64,000 nucleotides of DNA from Varanus komodoensis (lineage: Eukaryota > Chordata > Lepidosauria > Squamata > Varanidae). The translations under genes and the position numbers were made by a program. Location of the stretch: contig NW_025336481.1 in assembly GCF_004798865.1 (NCBI RefSeq), forward strand, positions 4,845,550 to 4,909,549, written 5' to 3'. How positions within the stretch are numbered: position 1 is the first letter of the stretch; each line of letters begins with the position of its first letter. Below are positions 40,415-52,400 of this stretch, one piece after another. The notes beneath the pieces are model-generated. The model made no database searches and was not told the origin of the DNA. It worked only from the letters and a program-made list of their open reading frames with translations.

Positions 40415-43400
40415 ATTATTACTACATTTCTATGCCGCCCCTTGCCGACGCCTCGGGGCGGCTTACAACACAATAAGATACATTGAAATAAAATAGAACA
40501 TAATAAATTACCACTAAATACAAAAATACAAAAAATACACTGAGATACAATAATATAAAATTAAAATTAACAGTATAAAATAAGTAAATAAAGAATATAG
40601 GGGGAGAAAAGAGAAGGAAGAAGTTGCCCTGGCCAGAGTTGTCAGAAGCATCCTACTAATCCAGTTCTAAGGCAAAAAAGATGGAGGAGGATTCCATTTA
40701 ACAAATGAGATTGTGTCACTTGGTGCCCTGCAACAGCAGGGGGTTGGACATGATGGCTTTCATGGCCCCTTCCAACTCTACTATTCTATGATTCTACGAA
40801 AGAGAAAAGGCGAAAGGAGAACTTTCTACAGCTTGCTGAATCCTAATTTGATCTAAAGTAGAAAGTAATTCCTCCTTATCTGACAGTGTCATTTTCAAAA
40901 CCAAAACTAACTTTAAAAACCTTTTAAATATTGTGTGTATCAGCCTTAAAGAGCACCACAATTCAGAGGTCGCTTTTCAGTATGCCTGCTAAGACCCAAA
41001 ATGTGGGTCCCAGGTCTAAGAATCACAGAAAAATAAGTGCTGAATACTACATTCCAAGATCAAACATGGGACTTGGAGTTCAGAATCACAAATTCACAAA
41101 TAAAAATGAAAATGAAAGATGATAGACAGAGAAAACATGTTTTATGTGAAAAGTGCGATTTTCTAAATGTGTAAGCGAAGAAGTATTGAATGAACAGAAG
41201 AGGACAAAGGGATTATAGAAGGTAAGAAGCAGACCTGAGGAATGGGCAGGAACAGATGAAAATGTATAGAGGATGTGTGCATTCAGAAGGGAGGGACCTA
41301 AGGCCCAATCTTGTGCTGGTTTGGACAGGAAAAGGGCCCTACAGCTCCCAGCATGCTCCAGCTTCTTCTGTCTGAGCTCACACAGGATTACACCATCTTC
41401 CCACCCACCTTTTGGATGCAGGGCAGAAGCAGAGGAGTCTGTATGACCTTCCAGTTGACCGTGTAGTAGTCAAGGAGCTGCTCCAGGCTTGGAAACGTGT
41501 GACCCTTTTCTAAGTAAATGTTTCCTCCTGGCTCCTTGTAGATTCTGAAGTGTCGCACTTTGGTGTGGTTCCGAACTGCAGGTTGGAAGAGAAGCGAGAA
41601 TGACACGCATGTGGAAACTTGGCTGCTCCCTCTTGCCATCCCCTAATCAGAGGGGTACCAGTTCCAGGGCTAGGAAGCCAACATTTTTAGCTCGGCTTTA
41701 GGGTTTGCACAGGTGGTGTATTTTCAGACATGCAGAAATGGGCAGTGTGTTCCTTGTGGCACTGGCTACCTGACCTTGTCAAACCTCAAATTCCAGATGT
41801 CTTGACAGTGATCTTGACACAAAGACCCGTACAATAGTTCCATCATGTCTCCAAAAGTGCCAGGATCTCTCACTCTCCTGTAAACTCCCATCAAGAAATC
41901 AGAGAGTAAGTTCAAGCACTATAACCCACGCCCAAGGGGGCTGAATTCAGGTGGTGGTTTCACTGTGGATTGTAAGGTTTTCAAGACGATAAAGGATTTT
42001 GGGGAACCCCTGGGTCACAGCCTCATATTAGACACAGGCAATCCACTCTCGACCTGGGAGTGCTCTGACCCAAAGGCAGGATTTTGTGCTGAACTTTATT
42101 TCTTTCCCTTGCTGGTAAATATATTGTTTGCACGTACTTTTGGAGTTGTGAATATGTATTTAATATATTATCTTAATACCCATTTTTAAACATTTCCCAG
42201 CAGCTACCTACTGGGGGACATAATATGAGGATCAGCACTGAGGGTTCCTCAGACTGAAAAAGTCAGATTGGGAGCCTGGTGGCAAACAATCAGTTGTCCA
42301 CAGAGAAGTAAAAAGAACGCTGATATCTGTTTCCTCCTAGTTTATCTGCCACGGCTTTCCCCAGATGTCCTTGGCAATTGTGGTTTGGAGGTGCTGAGAA
42401 GAATCCTTAATCCAGGAGTCACAGAACCATATTTCCCACAATCCCCTGGGAAGAATGTACACCAATAAAAGCCTGTAATGCAGCGATGCCCAAAGAATCT
42501 GCGGTCATTAGATTTCTACGCGTGGCTTCCCTTCTTGGAGAGCCCAAAGGATCTCAGGTCCGGTCTTCTGAATTCTTGTCTCTTGACACAAGGAAATGGG
42601 TTTGGCCATAAACTGCATTTCTGGATGGCCATCCAAAGACTGTAATTTGCTCTGGATCTGATTGTGGGCATGACCTGGCAAAGCTGCCGGGGCTGCCCTA
42701 ATGACGGATGGTCGAAGGCACTGCTCAGAGCGCCTAGCAGCTACTTGGCCTGGGGCTGGTTTGGCCCTTGTGTGGGTGAGATGCCACTGTTGTTGCACCT
42801 TTTGGTGTAATTACACTGGAGAGAGGGAGTGTGTGTGTGTGGCATCGTAATAAACATTTAGCCCTTGCAAGATGCTCCTTACTGAAAGTTTTCGGAAGTG
42901 AGCTCATCACACAGGCCGGGGACAGATTGGTACATCGTCCATTATTTCAAAACTCTTTGTTTAGCGTGTGCCTCTGAGCTGATCGCACACCAGAATAGTG
43001 TGCATGTGCATTTTGTGTCACTGCAGCGTGGGCAGAAGTTAGCATCACAACTGTGACCTGTGGAATCCATCCAAATCGCCTGCTTCCATTTTGCCTTAAC
43101 AGTTTTCTTCTCTTGGTTCTCCAGCATCCCCACGTTGTCTCCGACTGCATTCAGACAACACAATAACTCACATTTAAGGGTTGTGTACAGTCAAAGAGGG
43201 GTTGTTGTCAAAATGTGGGTGGCCTTGTCTGAACCCAACTGTGCTAGCAAGCCATGGCTTGTTAACCAAAAACAACCCATGAAGAGAATCTACAGTTGGT
43301 TGTTGGATTATGACCTGTGTGTTGTTCACCATGGCTCCCCCCCGCCTCTTTTGGTTGGGTTTGGACACCATCATCCACAATAACTGTAAGCCCATGAGTG

Positions 43401-46400
43401 TGGATTGTTGTATTGTCTGAGACTAGCCATTCTCTGAGTGCGGTTCCTCATCCAGCCAGCACAATCCCCTCCATGTTCCAGTGGGAGGCACTGGCCAAGC
43501 ACACCAAGATTTGCATAAGTTCCAGCAATCTTTAAAAACCCTCCCTAAGGCAAACCCCAAAACATCAGAAGCATCGCCAGGAGGCATGTAAAATGCTGAC
43601 TGGGTGGAAGAATAGGAATAGTGCAAGAGGATATGGGAAAGAGAGACATTTCCCAGAAAGGACTGCTTGTCTGGAATGCTAAAGAGGCCATTCAACACTG
43701 CAGAATTTTGCTCTGGTCCCACTTGTAAGCCAGGCATTGCATTTATATCAAAGAAAAGTTACTGCTGTTCTGTTTTTGTATTGGTCATGCAAAGCAAAAG
43801 CAGGAAGGATAGATTGCCACACATGCTACATTAGGATGCCTTTAGTCCATCTTCAGGGCCTTTAAGAACAGCCTAACAAAACAGAGGAACTTCCCAGGCT
43901 ATGGAGATAAAGGAACAATAACAGTTTCGTCCTCGGGATGTGTCCGTGGCAGGCTATTGTGGCCAGAAAAGTCTGGCAACTTAAAAAAAAAACCAAACCA
44001 AAAACTAGTTTTTAACCAATCTGGAAAAACCTGCTGAAAAAGCTAGTGATAAACATTCAATCAAGAAGCGCTCCCTCTCATTAAAACCCTAATTTGATGC
44101 TGAGATGCAGATGGGAAAGCCCAGATTCTTTGTTCTTTGAAATGTGAGTGGTCATGCCTGGTTGTACAGAAGCACAATCTTCTGGTTCCGCAGACTGATT
44201 GCCTATCCCTCAAAGGGAACTCTCGGAAAAAGCCCTTACCTCCCTTCCACCCTCTCTTTTCCCAGATGGAAAGGCCCTGACTAAAGTGCATCTTTTCCTA
44301 ACCTGCCCCTCCCTCCTCTAGTCAGCAAGAGGGTTCTTCAAATACCAGCAAAGCCACGCTGTGTGTTGACAGCCTGGGAGCAGCCCAAGGCCTGATTGCA
44401 AAACTTGGGTGATCAGTCCTGGCGCACCCCGAAAAGGCCATCCGAGGGCCTCTGTTCACCAGGGAGAGCACCTGTTCCCTAGCATCTGTCCCAGGAGGAA
44501 AGACTGTCTCTATTTTCTCGGTGGGTTGTTCTTCAAGAGGAATTATTATTCCTTCTGAAGTCCGTGCAGCAGGGAATGATTTACTAGAACCTTTGGTAAA
44601 CCTAAGCCATTTCTTAGGAAGGCTAATTAAGCCGTCCTGAGGCTTTTTTGCTATTAGGACAGCATATAAATATTTTAAATAAATAAATAAAGAGACAGTG
44701 ATGGCCAGTGGTTGGGCTTGGGGGTGTATTTGTAACCCCCAAGTGCAGAAAGGTGTGTTGAGGGTCGGTTAAAAATCCTATGAGATGGATGCATGGTTCT
44801 TTCGTCCAGCAGGTTTGCTAAACTTTCCTCCCCTGCCTACATGTATCAAGGAGAAGGAAGACAGCTGAGTGTCTGTCGTTCTGGAAGCAGGAATCTTAGA
44901 GCAGGACTCTTCCTTGCTTTGTCAGGAGGTGATGACAAGTCTTTCAAGTTTACCAATTATTTGGGACAGATTAGCATAGAGGAAGTCAAGGAAAGAGGAA
45001 AACAAGTGGAGCCCGCGAATTGTTTTCCTTTCCTTGGAGGGAATTCCTGCTTCACCTGGCAGTTTACAACCTTTTGCAAGATCGTTCGCCTCCTTAATTA
45101 AAAGCCAAGGGCTGCATTTCAGCTGGACAAAGAACTTCTGCTAAAGTTGCAGTGACTTTTGCAGCTTGAACCAATGAAATCACTGAGCTCAGTGGAGGTT
45201 AATTTCCAGGTAATTATTCCAGGGATTGCAATCATGCCCTAGAAAAGTAATTGTGAGTATTTATAAGTGATTTATTGGCTGGAGGGGGAGAGTCCACATT
45301 TTATGATGTAGTTTAACCAGATCGTTAGCATCTTTGCATATAAACAAAAGAAACGTACTATGTCTCTCTGTGTGTACACACACGCACACAAATCTCCAGG
45401 GTCAGGAGGTGGTAGCTGTGGATTCTCTTTGGGGTTGGCTCTGTGGTCGGTCCAATGAATCCTTCACTTCACCATTTCCCACCCCGCCTCTGCAACATCC
45501 CCCTTTCCAGCCAATTTGTACAAGTTAAAGGGTGTGTAGATGTAGCGTAATGGGTTTTTAACCTACACACATCTCCTCTGTGTGTGCAGTTTTTGCAGGT
45601 CACCTGCAATCCATGGCCTGGAATCAGAGGGGTAACACTGGGATGCTGTGCTGGTGGACAAAAATTCCCACTGCATACACAGGATTGGGCCGCGTTTAAG
45701 GCATGGGTCCTCAAGCTACGGCCCACGGGCTGGATCTGGCCTGCCAGGCCCACTGCTCCAGCCTGTCATAGCTCGCCACGAGTGCGCAAACACGCGCGCA
45801 TGGCCAGGCGCCAGCTTGCTCGCAAGGAGATTGTTTTGGACTCACTCGGAGAAAAGGCTCTCTGCGCACGCATGCCCCTGCCGTTCGGCGTGCCCCCCCC
45901 CCCAGCGTGGCCCATGCCCCCCCACCCAGGCTGCCTTGGCGGTCGGGGCCCTTCCCCGGCACCTTTCAACTGGCACCTGGCACCTTCAGCTTTTTGAAGT
46001 TTGAGGACCCCTGGTTTAAGGACTCCTGAAACAAGAGGCAGAAGCATGCATGACCTTTTTGGGTATGTGGGCCCCATTCTGCACCTCATCAAGGTGAGAT
46101 TTGGGTTTCATCTGCAGCAAGGGAGGAGACAGGCAAGGTGGACGACATCAAACGCCTGCAAGAGGGCACTTCCGATGCCATGCAGTCGTGAGCAACCATT
46201 GGCCCGTGGGCCATATGCGGCCCCCGAGGTTCTCCTTCTGGCCTGGTTGCTTCTTCCCCAGCCTGCACTCTCTCCTCTGGCCAGGAAATGCTCTTGCCTC
46301 CGATTAGCAGTATGGAGGCTTGGCATTGCTTTTAACAATGTGTTAAGTTCACTTCAGATATTCTCTAGCAAAAAGATTAATTGGTGATGCTTGAGGTTTG

Positions 46401-49400
46401 GTTTGTTTGTTTGTTTGTTTGTTTGTTCCCTCCAAGAAGCTCTTTTAAAAATGTAACACATTTTTAACAAATGTAACAAATGATCCCTGTGGGTCAGAAG
46501 GCATGGGATTGGCAATTACCTGACAAAGAGTATTCTCCTCTGTTACTCTCGCTGTCCCGGATGAGAAAGGATCCATGGCGATTTGGAGGTGAGAGGAGGA
46601 GGTAGTTGGCCTTGTTTCTGCCGATTCCGCTTATGTACCAGCTGGAAAGGAAAGTGATGGATTTGAGGTTAAAAGGATCCATTGACATCATCCAGGAGCA
46701 GGGTCAACTCCAGCCTTCCTGGAGTTCCTCACGTAGCTGCAGCCCCCTGCCCTTTCCCATAACCCCTTAGGGGTTTCTGGCTTTGGTGCTGCTTGAAACA
46801 CCTCCTAAGGGTTTGTTGTGAGCAGTAACATCTTTAAATGAGAATGCGCTAGTTGTCTTTTAATTGTAAACCTATCCTATTCGCCTTCCGTGCTCCCCTC
46901 CATCAGAAGGCAACCCGGGAGAGCTTCCCTGCAGTTGATTTTGGTCCTTGGATTGAGCGAGGTTTGCCATGCTTGGAACAGGCCATTGTTCTGGGCAACC
47001 TTCAGCTCAGGAACTGGAATGAGGAAAACATTTTCAACGGCTACCAGGGGAGGCTGGTGCTGAACTGCAGCCCCAAACAGTTGAGCACCGTGGATGCTCC
47101 CATAAAGCTCAGAATAAATGTGGTAGTGGGCAAGTTGGACTTGGATGCAAAGACCCACGGCTATGCGGTGCTGGCCACGCACAGTGTTCCATCCTATGAA
47201 CACTGGATCCATCCCACAGACACGCTTTATGGCTGATCCTAATTGCCTTGGATCCTCTCTCCAGCCCCTTCTAAGAAAACAGTGTGGAAGAAAGTGGTCA
47301 CTGTCAACCTTACATTACAAAGGGGCCAAAGGGATTCTGGAACGGTTTTCAGCCTCTTGTGAAAAACCACAGTCCTTGAAATCTTGAATCTACCTCCTCT
47401 ACCTTTTTCAGACAAAGATGCAAAATCTACCATCTCTGGAAAAACCTGAATCTGCCTCCTCTGATCTAGAGATCTGGTGACACATTTTGCTCTGCATCAT
47501 GTGGAGATGCTAATTTTGAAACTCGATCATCAAAGAGGTTTTCCGTCACTGCTGTGGTACATGCCACGTGGGAATAATGGGAGTTGCTGGCATAGAATCA
47601 CAGAGCTGGAAGGGGCCAGGAAGGCCATTGCAGGTCACCAGAATACACCATCCCACGGTCCAGTGCATCTGGAGGGCACCACACTGGGGAAGGCTGTCCT
47701 ACATCTTGGAGCACACACGGAGTTCGTGCAGGACATTGTCCATCCCACTAGACATGGTTGTTGACCCACCAAAAAAGCAAGCGAGCCAAAAACTCACAAC
47801 AGTTTCCATCCATCCATCCATCCATCCATCCATCCATCCATCCATCCATCCACGCTTTGCAACAGCTGTCACTGCAGGAGAGAGTTGTACTGGCTGCACT
47901 TTTGCAGAAGGTTGCTTGCTCCATTGCTAATCTTCTTGGCTTGAAGCTAGATCTCATGATTGGCTCAGGCCTACTTTTGAAAATGCACTCTATATGTGGG
48001 TCAGAACTGGACAGTGAAGAAAGCTGAAAGGAAGAAAATGGACGCATCCAAAACATGGTGGTGCAGGAGAGCTATGCAAATAGTCTGGACTGCCAGAAAA
48101 ACAAACATGCATATTCTGGATCAATCAAGCTTGAACTTTCCCTGGAAGTAAAAATGACAACATCGAGGCTTTCACGCTTTGGGCACATTATGAAAAGGAG
48201 AGACTCCCTGGAGAAGACATCTGTGCTGGGGAAAGATGAAGGCAGAAGAGGAGAAGGAAGACCAAACATGAACATTGCATTTACTGTCCAAATTTTTTTA
48301 GTTAGGAGTGGTGAAGTAGAAAAGGATCGAGGTGGCAGTGAGACGGATTGGGAAGGCAGGCAGGCAGGCAGTTAGAAGGGGCTGAAAAAGATCAAGGAGA
48401 CATTGAGAATGATCGCAAAGGAATGCCGTGAAGATGCACAGGTGCAGCGAGAGGTGATCCACAACCCGTGACGTTTTTGCGGCAACCACATTTACTTTGC
48501 TCACCGTTCAAACTTAGAAGCATCGTTCAGACTGTGGAGTGATCTTATCCCGACTCTAACGTTCGCTCTTGAGATTGTTCAAAGTTGGAGTCCTTTGAAC
48601 TATGAGGCACAGCTGTGTATGTTTGCCATGGAATACCTTTGGCTGGCATGAGGGGTGGGGAGGGGTATGGCACAGGTGTGGCCTTCCTGCTCTTCAGGTA
48701 GGCTTCCTGGAAGAGTTGAGTTGGCAGAGGTGGACGCAAGGGTGCTGGGCCAGTGGAACATTCGGCCTGGTCACGGAGAGTTTTGATCCAGTGCTTTCCC
48801 TCCCTGGTTCAAAATTGCCTTCAAGGTGTTTTTTCCCTGTAGAGCAGGGTGGGGAAATCGATCCTTCAGGGCATGTAGAACTCCACTTCCTCTTCCCCGC
48901 GTAAAAAGCTACTTGAGATGGTATTTATTCTCAATGCACATTGAAATAAACCTTACTGAGAGCCTTTCAGCTGTTTGAAAGTCCTTGGGAGCAGCCTTTG
49001 CAAAAATTAAAGATTTCCCTTGATGAAGAGTTTTCAAAATGTCCCTGGAACATAAGCCAATCCGGGTAGTGGTACCTTTATGCCAGGGATCCATGAGATG
49101 TGGACCCTCACCTGCCATAGGAATACCCATTGCTTCAGACTGCTAGCCAATAGTGAGAACTGGCGGCCATTGCAGTCCCATGAAAGCTTACGGCTCACAG
49201 CTTACCTTTTCCTCTGCTCTGGAGGATTTATTTTTGCAACCAGTCTTGATAGCTGGCTTTCAACCCTCCCACACAAAGAACTTCCTGCTCCTCCAAGGCA
49301 GCTTTCCTATACGAAGAACCAAACCTTCCCGTGCAACAGGAGCCGCACATTAGAGCGTGCTAAGATTTCATGCTGCTGGCCTGGAGCTAATCATGTTCTG

Positions 49401-52400
49401 AGAGGTCAGGAGCCCAGACCAGACTAACAAGTCACCAGCCTGGAGACCAGTCCCGCAAAATTATCCCAGAAAGTTGCCAGCAAGGAAGAATAATGCACGG
49501 TCAATTAGAGGTGCTCATAGGAGGTGTGGCAGAATAGGTGTTTGGGTTTTTTGGTGGTGGGAGTTCCCTGCTAGCTTGCATTAAAAAGGAAAACATCTTA
49601 AGGTTAAGCCTGAAAAGAAAAGGAGGGATTTCAAAACTGCAGAGGCTCTTCTCTGAGCTGTTTACATTTTCTCACGCTGATTCATAAACTTCCTGTTAAG
49701 CCAGGTCGGTCATGAAATTTCTCCATCGCTGTTCTTGCGACAGCCCTCCTGTGAGGGTTGCGAGCTCTGCCAGCACATAATTTCTGCAAAAGAGAAACTG
49801 AGAGCAAGGAGGAGGGGATTTCCTAGGGCAGAGTACAAAGCTTTTCCTTCCTATTTTTGCACACGTAGGGTCTTCAAACTAACGGGCTTCCTCATTTGCA
49901 TCGCAAGCCCTTCTACAGGTTTTCTGCATTATCAGTGATCAAGTATGAACTGAAAGGACTGGATTAGCCCGAAAGTTGACACCCTTCCAAGAAGGAAAAA
50001 TAACAAAAGCAGAAGTAATAATTGATACAGGGCAAGGACTTCAGGAGCCTGGAAAATCAGTATTTTGTTATACGTATATCTGATGACGTACAACTGTGCG
50101 ATAAACGTGACATGTGTCAGCTGTCAAAGATTTAATGGCTGATGAAGAGCTGCTTACACTCTGCCCCACATGCGCACCCAGAGTGGGGAACCAACGCGCT
50201 GTTTCTGTGCCCATTCACACCTGGATCAACCCTCGGAACCGTGCATTGCACAGGTCGTATCAGGTCACACACGTACTTGCTCAGGTATACTGTGAACTGT
50301 TGATCAACACACAAGGAGACAACCCTGCGTTTTCAGAATAGCTAATCAAAGAACAAACACATGCTTGGCTTTTAAACTGGTAGGTGACAGGTGCTTGCAA
50401 ATGAAAGATAGGTAAGCATATGGGGGGAGCGGCAGGCCCGTGACTCTGCAATCTGGTTCTGGTCCCCACACCGCCTTAGACTGGCTGCTGTAGGGCCATT
50501 CAGCCTAACCGACCTCGCAGGGCTGTTAGGAAGATAACGTGGAGAAGACAAGGATCATGCTGCCCTGGAAAGGTGGGATATGCATTTACTGAGCACATCA
50601 AGAAACAGAACTATGAAATAGTGGTGATTATGGGGAAAGGGTGGTGGCCTGGCGAAAGGGGATTCCCGCGTGTGCCGGTATTTTCCACCAGTGTATGATA
50701 TGTCAGATCTTTGAGGAGTGGAGCAATTTAGCAATACAAATGAGACAGGATACGCAGCTTCCCTGTTTCATTCTCTCCTGAGCAGCCTTGTTTTCTGTTT
50801 CCTTGAGTTGGCACTTTCCCAGGAATTTCAGAGCGGGCCTACAATAGGGTTCTTGGTTACTACTTAAGGAAGTATGTGAAAGGCAGCCTTCCCTGACTGG
50901 GTGCCTTCCAGATGTGCTGGAACTACAACTCCCAGAAGCCTTCAGCCAGCATGGCTAACGCATCTGGAGGACTCCCTCTTGGAGAAGGCTGAGGTAAGGC
51001 TGGCCCATGCAATGCACTGGCTAGTTTGATCCTGTACAGGGGCTTCTGTAGGTCCCCAGGCTAACTCAGGATTGCAGTGCTGTGTGAACCCTTCTGAACA
51101 TGCATCCTGGAATTGTTGGGAAGATTCCTGGCCTTCACTCTGGAAGACAGAAATTTCCAACTGTTCTCCCAAATTCTCCAGGCACTCCCAAATTCAGTGC
51201 CCTGGTGGGTTGCTCAGGGTGGCCATGTGTCCTCTTTCATTGAAAACTGACCTCTGTTGGGAGGCATCTTCTGTTGGAGATAAAGGATTGCTTTCATCAA
51301 CAGCTAGCCCCTGGATAACAGGCAGGCAGATGGTCTACCTTGCCCCAGTCTTGCAGGCTAAGAAACAATGCGGCATATTTCTATTTGAATTATCATTACT
51401 TCTGTCAATAGATGGGCATTGTATGCAAATCCTTGTCTTCCTGCTTGGTGATGCATTTCCTCTTTTCTTAAGTGGCCACCCTACCTGCCTGGTCCCCATT
51501 TTATCATCCGGTTCTTAAATCCATAATAATGCGGCTACTTGAGATGTTTACACTGCTTTTGGTGGTTTGAAAGCATTCCATGAAGGTCCCTGCAGCCAAA
51601 TCCCTTCCGCAAATTTGGCTTTGCCTTGCCTTAATTGCATTAAGGAAAACATGCTGGAAGAACTAAGCACAGAAAATCCCTGGGGATTGCCTTTCCCCAG
51701 GTGATCAGGCAGGCCTCTAAATTTTCTTGGCTTAGGTCTTCCAACAACAGATTAAAGCCTTTCCTAGGTTTGATACAACTTGTTTTGACCTAAATGATCA
51801 TTTAAAAATGAGGTGACTTTAAAAGATCATTTTAAAAAAATCTTCCCTAAATTACTCTTTACTCTTCAAAGCCCTCACCACGCTCACAGTCACACTATTT
51901 TTTTATTATTTTTGAGGACTTGATGGCAAAGGATGAAAACAGCCCAAGAGGACTAGAAACTCTGTCATGCACAGTTCAGTTGGCTGGCCAGCCACGTAGG
52001 CTCAGCCTCTGTCTTTGATTTTTCCCATGCGCACAGCCTCACCTGAGGGCTTTTTGGGATTTTGGGGTGGAAAACTGAGCAACCAGTTAAAAAAAAGTCC
52101 AGTGGGTGCCTGCAGTTTATTTCTGATGGCTTAGTTAGTCCTTTATATAGCAACACGTTAGAAGGCTTTCCTTTGATTGCTCAATCAAAGGTGAGAGGTC
52201 CTGAATGAGGATGTAATAAACATGCCCTAAAGTATTGATTTTCTCCCTGCTCATCTCAGAATTTGAAGTATGGACAAGTTTGTTTTTCAGGTGGCTCTGC
52301 GACACACAATCCAGCATCAATGTTATGCTCAGAAGCTTACTTTCCCCTCCAAAATACTTCCACTCGCAAAGAATCAGAACCTGGGGACAGACCACTTGCA

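Larger units (their letters stand above)
38878..41408 (-). other. SRMS: SRMS intron 3 with CR1 and L2 pieces
   Basis: 2.5 kb; its repeats are listed separately (CR1 at 38,995 and 40,715; L2-like with GTT tail at 40,379). The remainder, including 39,240-40,370 and 40,800-41,400, shows no gene. Confidence 0.6.
41576..46519 (-). other. SRMS: SRMS intron 2
   Basis: 4.9 kb. It holds the MITE-like element at 43,151, an L2 end at 44,530 and the hAT element at 45,702. The rest (41.6-43.1, 43.4-44.5, 44.7-45.7 kb) has no gene and no named repeat. A (TTTG)7 run lies at about 46,396-46,427. Confidence 0.6.
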
